A stretch of DNA of 53,567 nt, from the NCBI GenBank assembly GCA_017512905.1, contig JAFWEL010000129.1, forward strand, positions 1-53,567. The letters run 5' to 3'. Under the pieces are notes generated by a model that saw nothing but the letters and a program-made list of their open reading frames with translations, had not been told where the DNA came from and searched no databases. The DNA is from Clostridia bacterium. Lineage in GTDB: Bacteria > Bacillota > Clostridia > Christensenellales > Aristaeellaceae. Positions 27,059 to 35,147 of the stretch are shown here, piece after piece (the stretch's first letter is position 1; each line of letters starts with the position of its first letter). The position numbers and the translations under genes were made by a program.

Positions 27059-28192
27059 ATGAAGTACCGCAAATTCGGCAAGCTGGGCATCGAGGGCTCG
27101 GCGTTTGGACTGGGCTGCATGCGCTTCAACGGCGAGGCGTCCGGAGACAGCATCATCGACGAGCAAAAGGCCATCAGCCTGATTCGCAGGGCCATCGACG
27201 GCGGCGTGACCTATCTGGACACCGCCTATGTCTACCTTGACCGCACCTCTGAAATCGTGCTGGGCAAGGCGCTGCTCGACGGCTACCGCGACAGGGTGAC
27301 CATCGCCACCAAGATGCCCATGGAGGCCGTGCACAACCGCGCCGAGATGGAGGCGCTGCTGGCCGAGGAGCTGAAGAAGCTGCAAACCGATCACATCGAC
27401 TTCTACCTGATGCACGGCATCAACCGGGAAAAGTGGGAATACTTCAAGTCCATCGGCGCGCCCCGATTCTTCGACGACATGAAACGGGAGGGGAAGATTC
27501 GCTACAAGTGCTTCTCCTTCCACGGACCCTACGACGAATTTGAGTTCATCATCAACGACTGGGACTGGGACATGGTGCAGATCCAGTACAACTTCATGGA
27601 TGTGGACAACCAGGCCGGCACCCGTGGGCTTAAGCTGGCGGGCAGGCTGGGCATTCCCGTGGTCATCATGGAGGGCCTGCTGGGCGGCCAGCTGGCAAAG
27701 GCCCCGGAAAACGTGCAGGCGCTGTACGACGCCTTCCCGGTGAAGCGCTCGCCGGTGGAGTGGGCGTTTCGCTGGCTCTGCAATCATCCCGAGGTGGCCA
27801 CCGTGCTGTCCGGCTGCAACGAGGCCTCCCAGATCGACGACAACCTGCGCATCTTCGACGCCGTAGCGCCCAACTGCATGACTGACGACGAGCTGAAGCT
27901 GATGGATGACGTGCGCTCCGCCTACCTTTCCCGCAGGAAGATCGGTTGCACCGGCTGCCGCTACTGCATGCCCTGTCCCAACGGGGTCAATATCCCCGGC
28001 ATCTTCTCGGCGTGGAACCAGATGTCCCTGTACAACCAGAACCCGAAGGACAACTGGGATTACGGGCAGATCGTCCTGAACGGCGAGACGGCGGATAAGT
28101 GCGTGGCGTGTGGCGCGTGCGAAGCGGCCTGTCCCCAGCACCTGGGCATCATAGAAGCCCTGAAGCAGGCGCAGCGGGAGCTGGCCTTCTGA
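27059..28192 (+). CDS. Aldo/keto reductase with C-terminal ferredoxin-type Fe-S clusters
   Basis: A 377-residue protein. An AKR barrel (Tyr in DTAYVYLD, Lys in IATKMP, His in YLMHGIN) is followed from about residue 285 by two cysteine groups: GCTGCRYCMPCPNGVNIP and CVACGACEAACPQHLGI. This architecture is common in anaerobic Clostridia; the physiological substrate and electron partner are generally unknown. Starts 33 bp after the receiver gene and probably shares its transcript. A hairpin terminator follows. Confidence 0.94.
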   Translation: MKYRKFGKLGIEGSAFGLGCMRFNGEASGDSIIDEQKAISLIRRAIDGGVTYLDTAYVYLDRTSEIVLGKALLDGYRDRVTIATKMPMEAVHNRAEMEALLAEELKKLQTDHIDFYLMHGINREKWEYFKSIGAPRFFDDMKREGKIRYKCFSFHGPYDEFEFIINDWDWDMVQIQYNFMDVDNQAGTRGLKLAGRLGIPVVIMEGLLGGQLAKAPENVQALYDAFPVKRSPVEWAFRWLCNHPEVATVLSGCNEASQIDDNLRIFDAVAPNCMTDDELKLMDDVRSAYLSRRKIGCTGCRYCMPCPNGVNIPGIFSAWNQMSLYNQNPKDNWDYGQIVLNGETADKCVACGACEAACPQHLGIIEALKQAQRELAF

Positions 28193-28217
28193 CCCCCCTA
28201 CACAAATCATGACCCAG

Positions 28218-28287
28218 AGGCCCTTCACCGCGCTCAGGATGATCCCACCCATGGGCTGTCATTCCGAACGCCGGGAAGGGTCTTTTG
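28218..28287 (+). terminator. Long imperfect hairpin terminator after the aldo/keto reductase
   Basis: AGGCCCTTC (28218-28226) pairs with GAAGGGTCT (28275-28283); the inner part contains further matching segments (CGCGCTCAGGATGA with TCATTCCGAACGCCG) and is followed by TTTT. A similar GGGTCCTTC... hairpin ends the XpaC-like gene at 35078-35147. Confidence 0.6.
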
Positions 28288-28317
28288 CGTGTCCCGATCG
28301 CAGCTGTTCGGTCATAT

Positions 28318-28354
28318 AAATTCTGATTTGTCGCTCCCCGACAAATCAGAATTT
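28318..28354. repeat. Dispersed AT-rich palindrome, copy 2 (full, compensated)
   Basis: Arms AAATTCTGATTTGTCG (28318-28333) and CGACAAATCAGAATTT (28339-28354) around a 5-nt loop. Relative to copies 1 and 3 the arm reads TTTGTCG instead of TTTATCG, and the other arm changes to match. The rest of this 390-bp gap holds the terminator before it and a weak promoter after it. Confidence 0.8.
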
Positions 28355-28476
28355 GGATTTGACTGCACACCTGCTCACGATCACAATAATCCCCGTCAAG
28401 CCATAACCCCACCAAATATAACCAAAATTCAACCTTCAATCGGCCACTTTGCCCGGGGTAGGCGCGTCTAAAGTAC

Positions 28477-28505
28477 TGTGTTACCCTCGCACAATGGTGT
28501 ATAAT
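28477..28505 (+). promoter_or_regulatory. Probable promoter of the secreted-protein gene
   Basis: TATAAT at 28500-28505 with a poor -35 (TGTGTT, 28477-28482) at 17 bp, about 78 bp before the ATG. Confidence 0.4.
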
Positions 28506-28583
28506 GGGTACAGCTGTACACACCCGCGCCGAATGTCGCCCGGGATGGCTACAGCGCGACAAATCTGCACAGGAGGTCTACTT

Positions 28584-29381
28584 ATGAAAAAAGCATTCTG
28601 TATACTGATGGCCATCGCCCTGCTCGTCCTCTCCGCCGCGTGTCTGGCCGAGGCCACCGGTCCCGCCTACCTGGGCACCTGGGACTGCGGCAGGTGCACC
28701 ATCGTCATCAAGGACGAGCACCCCGGCTATCGCGTTGAAATCAGCTGGGGCAACAGCGCCGCCGAGACCAGCGAGTGGAACTACTACTGCCCCTACGAGC
28801 TGGTTGACGGCAGCCTCGTCAGCGAGCCCACCGGCGTCATGATGGACGTGACCTACGGCGAGGACGGCGAGGTAGCGGAATCCGTCACCAAATACGAGGA
28901 CGGCCAGGCGACCTTCACCCTCGGCTCGGACGGCAAGCTGACCTGGACCGACGCCAAGGAAAACGCCGGCGAGGACATGGCCTTCGAGCGCACGGAATTC
29001 TACGGCGTCGCGCCGGAAGCTGAGGATTTCGACATCAGCTATTTCAAAATGATCGCGGACAGCGAGCTGACCCTCGACAAGAAAGCCTGCGAAGCGCTGA
29101 ATTTCGCCGCCACCAGCGAGCTGTGGCATGCCGACGAGGATGCCGTACGCGACGTGATGCGCCAGGTCTGGGCGGGGCTGACCGAAGCGGAGCAGACGGC
29201 CTTCAACGAAAGCTTCGCCGAGGTGTCCAGCCTGCTGGACGCCAGCTTCGAGGATTGGACCGCTAACCGGGACGCCTTCAAGGACGGTCGCGAGGCGCGC
29301 ATGGATGAGCTGATCACCGAGCCCATGTACCGCAACGCTTGGAACGTCCTGAAGGCCGCCACCCTGGCCATGGCCCAGTAA
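28584..29381 (+). CDS. Secreted protein of unknown function
   Basis: A 265-residue protein with a signal peptide (MKKAFCILMAIALLVLSAAC, cut likely near LAEA). Mature part: an all-beta-looking domain (LGTWDCGRCTIVIKDEHPGY ... TYGEDGEVAESVTKYEDGQ) and a helical C-terminal half of about 110 residues. ATG at 28584 with AGGAGGT 6 bp upstream. Cys pair DCGRC near the mature N-terminus. No family recognised; likely extracellular or wall-associated. A 20-bp-stem terminator follows. Confidence 0.75.
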   Translation: MKKAFCILMAIALLVLSAACLAEATGPAYLGTWDCGRCTIVIKDEHPGYRVEISWGNSAAETSEWNYYCPYELVDGSLVSEPTGVMMDVTYGEDGEVAESVTKYEDGQATFTLGSDGKLTWTDAKENAGEDMAFERTEFYGVAPEAEDFDISYFKMIADSELTLDKKACEALNFAATSELWHADEDAVRDVMRQVWAGLTEAEQTAFNESFAEVSSLLDASFEDWTANRDAFKDGREARMDELITEPMYRNAWNVLKAATLAMAQ

Positions 29382-29407
29382 CGCAGCTAAGCGCCCGGGC
29401 CAACCCC

Positions 29408-29452
29408 ACAACACAAAGCCTGAAAACGCAAGGTTTTCAGGCTTTGTGTTGT
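29408..29452 (+). terminator. Strong hairpin terminator
   Basis: A perfect 20-bp stem (29408-29427 with 29433-29452), loop GCAAG, ending CTTTGTGTTGT; follows the secreted-protein gene by 26 bp. Confidence 0.75.
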
Positions 29453-30088
29453 ATTGCACAATCAATCATGCCGTTTATAATTCCATCCACCCCAGATGCT
29501 TTCCGTTGAACCCGCCTTCGCCAGGGCGTCGCACAGGGCACAGACGCAGACGCGTCATTGAAGCTCTGATGCCATATGCGCAAAAGGTATCGTGGACACG
29601 GCTTCTATCAGGCGAAGCTGACGATTGATCGGCCGGGAACCGGAATGGAGAAAAGGGGGGCCGGCGCCGCTGCTCGGCGCCGCGCGCGGGGGGGAGAAAG
29701 GGGCGGGCGCACGGGGGCGAGGCCGTCGACGCCAGGTGCCCGCGCCGGTACAACGATTGGTGGGTGGGACAGTGTCGGTTGGCATCACGTCGCGGCAGCT
29801 CGTCAGCGTCGGTGATTCGATACGGGGAGCGTCTCAACATAGGGGCGGAGTGCGGCCAGGCGGAGCTTGCGACTTCTGGCCGCGCCCGCCCCGGTGCCTT
29901 CTGGGCGGGTGGGCGGGAGCTATTCAAAAAGAGCGGGATTCCGGCAGAATCGTCGCGTTGAAGATGGCAGCCGGCAAGCATGGTTTGACCGTCTCCGATC
30001 TGCTCCGGCAGCTGATCGACGATCAGCTGAAACAAGATGGTATTTCCTCACATGACGAACCTTTGCCAGGTCAGATGACCATGTGAAA
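29453..30088 (+). other. Gene-poor G-rich stretch with a broken ribbon-helix-helix-like remnant
   Basis: No convincing gene in about 640 bp. Around 29650-29720 the plus strand is extremely G-rich (runs of six to eight G). At the right end (about 29950-30086) one frame reads ALKMAAGKHGLTVSDLLRQL, then IDDQLKQDG, which resembles the helices of a MetJ/Arc ribbon-helix-helix antitoxin. The upstream part that would supply the beta strand (KKSGIPAE) is in another frame and joins if one base is added near 29950. No ribosome site or start is visible. Possibly a decayed antitoxin gene or an assembly problem in G-rich sequence. Confidence 0.3.
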
Positions 30089-30115
30089 AGGCTGTACCCC
30101 GACACGGTACAGCCT
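30089..30115 (+). terminator. Hairpin without U-tract after the RHH-like remnant
   Basis: AGGCTGTACC (30089-30098) pairs perfectly with GGTACAGCCT (30106-30115) around a 7-nt loop, 3 bp after the remnant's TGA. Lacks a clear T run on either strand. Confidence 0.4.
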
Positions 30116-30145
30116 CCAGAAGAAACGGCTCAATTATGAGCCAGC

Positions 30146-30234
30146 GGAGAAGGAGGGATTCGAACCCTCGAGACGCTTTTGACGCCTACACGATTTCCAG
30201 TCGTGCGCCCTCGACCAAGCTAGGCGACTTCTCC
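30146..30234 (-). tRNA. tRNA-Ser (anticodon GGA)
   Basis: On the minus strand an 89-nt class II tRNA: acceptor GGAGAAG/CTTCTCC, anticodon stem-loop ACGACTGGAAATCGT with anticodon GGA (reads UCC/UCU), a long variable arm, and T-loop GGTTCGAATCC. CCA is not encoded. The 267 bp between it and degV hold no gene. Confidence 0.96.
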
Positions 30235-30501
30235 ATATTCAGTTTTGCAACCCGGAGTGGTCAACCCCGAATCAACCAACGCAAACTATTATAGCATAAT
30301 ACAATCCCAATTGCAATACCTTTCCAGCGATAATTTTCTGTGAACTCGGGCGGTTCCCCTCTTCTTGGCCAGCGCCTGCGTTTCATCCCGCAATCATTAC
30401 AAAAGCTTTAAATCCGGCAAATGGCAAAGACACATTGGGCAATCCATGTTATAATAGAAATGGTGAAGCATGCTGACTATTCATATTGGGAGGTACACCG
30501 C

Positions 30502-31374
30502 ATGTCTGACTATATCATCATGACCGACTCTTCCTGTGATCTTCCCGCTGCGCTGGCTGAAAAAATGGAGCTTTCCGTCCTGCCTCTCTACGTGGACGTG
30601 GACGGTCGAAAATATGTCAACTACCTGGACGAGCGGGAGATCGCCTTCAGCGAGATCTACGCGAAGCTGCGCACCAAGTGCCCGGCAAAGACCTCCGCCG
30701 TCAATGTCAATGACTTCATGGTGCCCATGGAGGATGCGCTGAAGGCGGGCAGGGACGTGCTCTACATCGGATTCTCCTCCGGCCTGAGCAGCACCTATGA
30801 CGCCGGCGCCATGGCCGCCAGGGAGCTGTCGGAGCGCTATCCCGGGCGGAAGATCTACACGGTGGACTCCCTATGCGCTTCAATGGGCCAGGGCCTGCTG
30901 GTCTATCTGGCCTGGAAGCAGAAGCAGCTGGGACGCACCCTCGAGCAGGTGCGGGACTACGTCGAGGATAACAAACTGCACCTGTGCCATTGGTTCACCA
31001 TCGACGACCTGATGTTCCTCAAGCGCGGGGGGCGCATCTCCGGCGCCACCGCCGTGGTGGGCAGCATGCTGAGCATCAAGCCCATCATGCACGTGGATAA
31101 CGACGGGCACCTGATCAAGGTGGGTACGGCCAGGGGGCGCAAGGCCTCCCTAAAGGCGCTGGCGGACCAGGCCGAAAGGCTGGGCGTGGACCTGGGCATA
31201 CAGACCGTGTTCATCTCCCATGGCGATTGCCTGGCGGACGCGAACTACCTGGCGGACATCATGCGCGCCCGCTTCAATGTAAAGGAGGTCGTCATCAGCT
31301 ATGTGGGGCCCGTCATCGGCGCCCATTCCGGTCCGGGCACCGTGGCCCTGTTCTTCCTGGGCAGGGAGCGGTGA
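30502..31374 (+). CDS. DegV family fatty-acid-binding protein
   Basis: A 290-residue DegV protein: MSDYIIMTDSSCDLP at the N-terminus, TSAVNVNDFM and GFSSGLSSTYDAG lipid-binding loops, LKRGGRISG, and a terminal GPGTVALFFLG. The family binds fatty acids and can feed the FakA kinase; fakA is not in the window. ATG 30502 with GGGAGGT upstream; a TATAAT at about 30451-30456 is the likely -10 box. TGATG overlap with trmO. Confidence 0.95.
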   Translation: MSDYIIMTDSSCDLPAALAEKMELSVLPLYVDVDGRKYVNYLDEREIAFSEIYAKLRTKCPAKTSAVNVNDFMVPMEDALKAGRDVLYIGFSSGLSSTYDAGAMAARELSERYPGRKIYTVDSLCASMGQGLLVYLAWKQKQLGRTLEQVRDYVEDNKLHLCHWFTIDDLMFLKRGGRISGATAVVGSMLSIKPIMHVDNDGHLIKVGTARGRKASLKALADQAERLGVDLGIQTVFISHGDCLADANYLADIMRARFNVKEVVISYVGPVIGAHSGPGTVALFFLGRER

Positions 31375-32066
31375 TGGCCATGCAACCACTGAAGGTCATC
31401 GCCACTATCCACACCGATTTTCCGTCGAAGTTCGGCATCCCCCGCCAGGGCGGCCTGGTGGACGCGCTGAAGGCCACGATCACCTTCGAGCCCGAATACC
31501 GGGACGCCTCCGCCCTGCGGGGGCTGGAGGGGTACAGTCACCTGTGGCTGATCTGGCATTTTTCGGAATCGGTGATGGAGCGCTGGTCCCCCACGGTCAA
31601 GCCGCCGCGGCTGGGCGGCAACCAGCGCATGGGCGTGTTCGCCACCCGTTCCCCCTTCCGGCCGAACCCGCTGGGGCTGTCCTGCGTGAAGCTGGAGGGC
31701 ATCGAGCTCTCCGGTCCGGATGGGCCGGTGCTGCGCGTGGCCGGGGCGGACCTGATGGACGGCACACCGATATTCGACATCAAGCCCTACATCCCCTACG
31801 CCGACTGTCACCCCGAGGCCATGGGCGGCTTCACCGACGGGATTCACTACCAGCGCCTGACGGTGGGCTTCCCCGAGACGCTGCTGTCCCTCATCCCACC
31901 GGACAAGCGACAGGCCCTGATCGAAGTGCTGGCCCAGGACCCCCGCCCGGGCTATCGCCACGGCGAATCCGGCAAGCGCTATGGCGTCGCCTTCGCCGGA
32001 TTCGATGTGAGGTTTATCGTGGACGGGGATACGCTCAGTGTGGTTGAGGTTCAAAAGCTGTCATAG
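31374..32066 (+). CDS. trmO: tRNA m6t6A37 methyltransferase TrmO
   Basis: A 230-residue TrmO (TsaA/YaeB) protein that methylates t6A37 in threonine tRNAs. Motifs: VIATIHTDFPSKFGIPRQ, GYSHLWLIW, ATRSPFRPNPLGLS and LMDGTPIFDIKPYIPY. The ATG shares a base with the degV stop (TGATG); a second ATG two codons later is possible. Confidence 0.92.
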   Translation: MAMQPLKVIATIHTDFPSKFGIPRQGGLVDALKATITFEPEYRDASALRGLEGYSHLWLIWHFSESVMERWSPTVKPPRLGGNQRMGVFATRSPFRPNPLGLSCVKLEGIELSGPDGPVLRVAGADLMDGTPIFDIKPYIPYADCHPEAMGGFTDGIHYQRLTVGFPETLLSLIPPDKRQALIEVLAQDPRPGYRHGESGKRYGVAFAGFDVRFIVDGDTLSVVEVQKLS

Positions 32067-32104
32067 AACAGCCGTCGTCCGGCAGGGCGACGGCTGTTCT
32101 ATGA
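32061..32104. terminator. Bidirectional terminator between trmO and deoD
   Basis: Perfect 17-bp stem (32061-32077 with 32088-32104), 10-nt loop. It contains the trmO stop codon and ends 9 bp before the convergent deoD stop. Confidence 0.7.
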
Positions 32105-32112
32105 TCACGATG

Positions 32113-32826
32113 TCAGGCGATCTCCAGCGCGATTTCCATCATGTGGGTGAAGGTGTTCTGGCGATCCTCGGCGGGCAGGGATTCGCCGGTCACCAGGCTG
32201 TCGGAGATGGTCAGCAGCGCCAGCGCGTTCTTGCCGGCGGCGGCGGCGTTCAGGTATAGCGCATAGGCCTCCATCTCGACGCACAGCACGCCCAGCTTCC
32301 GCAAAATCGGCATGGATTTGTAATCACCCTGGCCATAGAAGCCGTCATGGGACGCGATGGGACCGGGCACCAGGGGATAGCCCAGCTTCCCGGCGGCGTC
32401 CACCGCGTCCCGCAGGAGCTCATAGGAGCAGCAGGGCGCGAGGGTGCCCTGGTAGCCGAACTGGCTGCCGTAGTTGGAATCGGTATAGACGCTCATGGCC
32501 GCGACCACGTCGCGCAGCTTCAGCTTCTCCGTGATCGCTCCGGCCGAGCCGATGCGGATGATGTTGTCCACGCCATAGAAGTTGAACAACTCATAGGAAT
32601 AGATGCCGATGGAGGGCATGCCCATGCCCGAGGCCATCACGGACACCCGCTTGCCCTTGTATTGGCCCGTATAGCCGTGGACGCCGCGCACGTTGTTCAC
32701 CAGCTCGGCGTTCTCAAGGTAGTTCTCGGCGATGTACTTGGCCCGCAGCGGGTCTCCGGGCATCAGGACCGTGCGCGCGAACGCGCCCTCCGGGGCGTTG
32801 ATGTGGGGCGTCGGTATATTGCTCAT
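32113..32826 (-). CDS. deoD: Purine nucleoside phosphorylase DeoD type
   Basis: A 237-residue hexameric PNP for nucleoside salvage: MPGDPLRAKYIAE (phosphate loop), IRIGSAGAI, VCVEMEAYALY and the catalytic Asp in LLTISDSLVTGE. Lies 36 bp downstream of the barstar gene in the same direction, possibly read from the same promoter; metabolism of nucleosides released from RNA would fit but is speculative. Confidence 0.96.
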   Translation of the reverse strand: MSNIPTPHINAPEGAFARTVLMPGDPLRAKYIAENYLENAELVNNVRGVHGYTGQYKGKRVSVMASGMGMPSIGIYSYELFNFYGVDNIIRIGSAGAITEKLKLRDVVAAMSVYTDSNYGSQFGYQGTLAPCCSYELLRDAVDAAGKLGYPLVPGPIASHDGFYGQGDYKSMPILRKLGVLCVEMEAYALYLNAAAAGKNALALLTISDSLVTGESLPAEDRQNTFTHMMEIALEIA

Positions 32827-32861
32827 GTCTCGTCATCCTCCCTTCAAATTGTCGATATCGT

Positions 32862-33110
32862 TCAGCTCAGCAAAACCTGCATGTCGTTGTCCGCGAACAC
32901 GCGCAGCAACCCCAGGGCATAGTCTTCACTGCCCTCCAGAAACTCGCCCGCGTCCGCGATTACGATCAGCTCCCGTTCGGTGCGCTCGCTGAGACAGTCG
33001 TTCAGCGCGTCCAGATTGTTCCCGTAGTATTCCGGAAGCGACAGCTTCTCCTTCAGCTCCGCATGCATCCCGTCGCGGTCTGCCATTTGCCTTCCATCCA
33101 GTATAATCAT
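32862..33110 (-). CDS. Barstar-family ribonuclease inhibitor
   Basis: An 82-residue immunity protein that blocks the active site of barnase. The family motif LPEYYGNNLDALNDCLSE keeps the two Asp residues that contact barnase; the N-terminus IILDGRQM fits. It starts 3 bp after the barnase stop, so toxin and inhibitor are co-transcribed with the toxin first. Cytoplasmic (no signal peptide), protecting the producer before toxin export. Confidence 0.92.
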   Translation of the reverse strand: MIILDGRQMADRDGMHAELKEKLSLPEYYGNNLDALNDCLSERTERELIVIADAGEFLEGSEDYALGLLRVFADNDMQVLLS

Positions 33111-33113
33111 CGC

Positions 33114-33638
33114 TCATTCCTCCGGAAACATCTGTGTAAACGTCCTGTAGTGATCCTTCGTGTAATAGTACAGCCCGTCCGAGCTGTAGAGCACCCGCTC
33201 CGCGCCCCGCTTTTTGCCGTTGTAATTGGCGTCGCACTCGAACCAGGTTCGTCCCTTCTTCCTGGGCAGCTGGCCCTCGTAGTTGCCGAAGCGGTCCCCG
33301 CCGATGCTCTTGCCCGGGGCCACATCGCCCACGTAGTTCCACATGCTGTCCCAACCCAGCGCCTGGGCCTCCCGCTTGGTGATGAAGTTCTCCGGCAGCT
33401 CGCCGTACTTGCCGAGGTAATTGACGATCTGCTGGGGATCCGTCACCGGCAGTTGAAATTCGACTTCGGTCTTTTCCGGTGTTACAGACTGCTGTCCGTT
33501 TTGATCCTCACCGGTCAGGCCGTACATCCTGCGCAGCAGGTCCCGCCAGTCCTCCTCCGCCGTGGCGAAGGACAGCCCGCCCAGCGCCAGCAGCAGCGCC
33601 AGGGTCACGGCCAGAAGCCGCTTCAACAACTTTCCCAC
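33114..33638 (-). CDS. Secreted barnase-type ribonuclease
   Basis: A 174-residue precursor. Signal peptide MGKLLKRLLAVTLALLLALG then GLSFATA/EE, a linker of about 40 residues, and a barnase domain (PENFITKREAQALGWD, VAPGKSIGGDRFGNYEG). Catalytic residues are intact: Glu in GRTWFECDANY, Arg in RVLYSSD, His in YTKDHYRTF. GTG at 33638 with GGAGGGA 6-10 bp upstream; the frame continues upstream without a ribosome site. The product would cleave RNA outside the cell or in neighbouring cells. Confidence 0.93.
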   Translation of the reverse strand: MGKLLKRLLAVTLALLLALGGLSFATAEEDWRDLLRRMYGLTGEDQNGQQSVTPEKTEVEFQLPVTDPQQIVNYLGKYGELPENFITKREAQALGWDSMWNYVGDVAPGKSIGGDRFGNYEGQLPRKKGRTWFECDANYNGKKRGAERVLYSSDGLYYYTKDHYRTFTQMFPEE

Positions 33639-33697
33639 GTTTCTGTCCCTCCGTTTCCGGCGCGGCCTGCCGGCCGCGCCATCGCTGTAAACCCGTA

Positions 33698-33865
33698 TCA
33701 CAGGTTGGAATCCACCGCCTCGTGAATGTCGTACAGTGCCGCCTCGGCGGCATCCTGGGCCGCGTCCTTCGGCAGGGCCGGCATCAATCCGGTGCATTCC
33801 GTGGCTGAAGCGACGGTCATGGTCTCATCCGCCACGGCCGCTTCGCGCCTTCGCCTGTGCTTCAT
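33698..33865 (-). CDS. Small conserved-looking protein (CTGLMPALP) upstream of barnase
   Basis: A 55-codon gene too short for usual calling: MKHRRRREAAVADETMTVAS, then ATECTGLMPALP, an Ala/Glu-rich middle and LYDIHEAVDSNL at the end. Perfect GGAGGTGA ribosome site 4-6 bp before the ATG. The CTGLMP...YDIH pattern resembles short proteins I recall from other Clostridia; no function is known to me. First gene of the barnase transcript, 59 bp before the barnase start. Confidence 0.6.
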   Translation of the reverse strand: MKHRRRREAAVADETMTVASATECTGLMPALPKDAAQDAAEAALYDIHEAVDSNL

Positions 33866-33918
33866 AGCATCACCTCCCCGGTTTGATTATGCCCCCGGAC
33901 GGGCGATGCTATAATGAT

Positions 33919-33947
33919 ATTTTAACCGATTACCGCCCTGCCGTCAA
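33919..33947 (-). promoter_or_regulatory. Promoter of the barnase-barstar transcript
   Basis: Minus strand TTGACG (33942-33947), 17-bp spacer, TAAAAT (33919-33924), 54 bp before the small gene's ATG. Divergent from the XpaC-like promoter. Confidence 0.7.
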
Positions 33948-34022
33948 CCCATCGAGGCACACTTTGGAAAACCTCTGAGCGGTTTTTAAACATAGGATGT
34001 GCGGTTTTGGGCCTCTGCGCAC

Positions 34023-34051
34023 TTGAATGACCGGTTCAACTATGGTATAAT
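34023..34051 (+). promoter_or_regulatory. Promoter of the XpaC-like gene
   Basis: TTGAAT (34023-34028), 17-bp spacer, TATAAT (34046-34051); the GAGGTG ribosome site and ATG follow within 25 bp. Confidence 0.75.
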
Positions 34052-34074
34052 CCATAGTGATGAGGTGTGATAGC

Positions 34075-35058
34075 ATGTCAAAGAAGCATTACGGCAACAT
34101 CATGATCCCCGAGGATCCACCGGCCACGCCGTCGCTGCTGGCCATCGGCATACTGCTGATCATCGTGCCCCCGATCTCCACCATGGTCGGGCTCTATTTG
34201 GGTTACAAGCGCATCAAGAACGAGATCAGTCGCAAGCGATTCAAGCTGTATAGGCGCTACGCCAACGCCATCGGCGACCGCAACGAGGTGAGCATCCGAG
34301 GCCTCTCCGCCAGCATGGGCCTGCCCGTCAACAACGTGGTCAGCGACCTGCAGGCGATGATCGACGAGGGCTTCATGGGCAGCGACGCCTACATCGACCA
34401 CAGCCACATGGTGCTGTACGTGAACCCCAACGTGGTGGAGACCCGCTTTGTGGAGCGCAACGCCGAGCCCGTGGTGAATGTGTACATCACCCCGGAGGAC
34501 AGGGCCTCCACCGTCGCCGCCGCAAAGGCGACCCAGGCCAGGCGCGCCGCCGGCAGTGAGGGAAAGCCGTCGCAGCCGCAAAAGCAGAAGGTACCAGACG
34601 CCCCCAGGGCCGCCCCCGACACCGACAACTTTGAGGCCAAGCTGAAGGAAATACGCGCCCTGAACGACGCCATAAAGGACCCGGAGGTCTCCCAGCGCAT
34701 CGACCGCATCGGCGAACTGACTGCCAGCATATTCCGCGTGGTCCGGGAAAAGCCCGAGCACACCGAGGAAGTGCGCAAGTTCATGAATTACTACCTGCCC
34801 ACCACGCTGAAGCTGCTGAGGGCCTACAGCCTGATGGAGCAGCAGAGCTATCAGGGCGAGAACATACAGAACAGCCGCAAGAAGATCGAAGATGTGCTGG
34901 ACACCCTGGTGCGTGGCTTTGAACAGCAGCAGGACCGCCTGTTCCGCACCGAGGCCATCGACGTGGAGGCCGATATCAGGGTGCTGGAAACCATGATGGC
35001 CAGCGACGGCCTGGTGGAGCCCCAGGGCGGCCTGCGCAGCGGCGGCGCAAGAGGCTGA
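34075..35058 (+). CDS. XpaC/5-bromo-4-chloroindolyl phosphate hydrolysis family protein
   Basis: A 327-residue protein: one TM near the N-terminus (LLAIGILLIIVPPISTMVGL), a winged-helix-like segment (VSIRGLSASMGLPVNNVVSD), a charged low-complexity linker (residues about 150-190), and a helical XpaC domain (FMNYYLPTTLKLLRAYSLME, then DTLVRGFEQQQDRLF, IDVEADIRVLETMM). The XpaC domain is otherwise found next to TelA-type toxic-anion resistance genes; none is here. ATG 34075. Function unknown despite the family name. Confidence 0.85.
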   Translation: MSKKHYGNIMIPEDPPATPSLLAIGILLIIVPPISTMVGLYLGYKRIKNEISRKRFKLYRRYANAIGDRNEVSIRGLSASMGLPVNNVVSDLQAMIDEGFMGSDAYIDHSHMVLYVNPNVVETRFVERNAEPVVNVYITPEDRASTVAAAKATQARRAAGSEGKPSQPQKQKVPDAPRAAPDTDNFEAKLKEIRALNDAIKDPEVSQRIDRIGELTASIFRVVREKPEHTEEVRKFMNYYLPTTLKLLRAYSLMEQQSYQGENIQNSRKKIEDVLDTLVRGFEQQQDRLFRTEAIDVEADIRVLETMMASDGLVEPQGGLRSGGARG

Positions 35059-35077
35059 CGCCCCAAAAATGACAAGG

Positions 35078-35147
35078 GTCCTTCCCTTCGCCGGGGATGA
35101 CGCGCTCGTTCTGCGTCATCCCGGACGAAGGGAAGGACTCTTTTTTT
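35078..35147 (+). terminator. Strong terminator of the XpaC-like gene
   Basis: A 26-bp stem (35078-35103 with 35113-35138, a few mismatches) followed by TCTTTTTTT (35139-35147). It runs up to the stop of the convergent M1-like gene. Confidence 0.85.
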
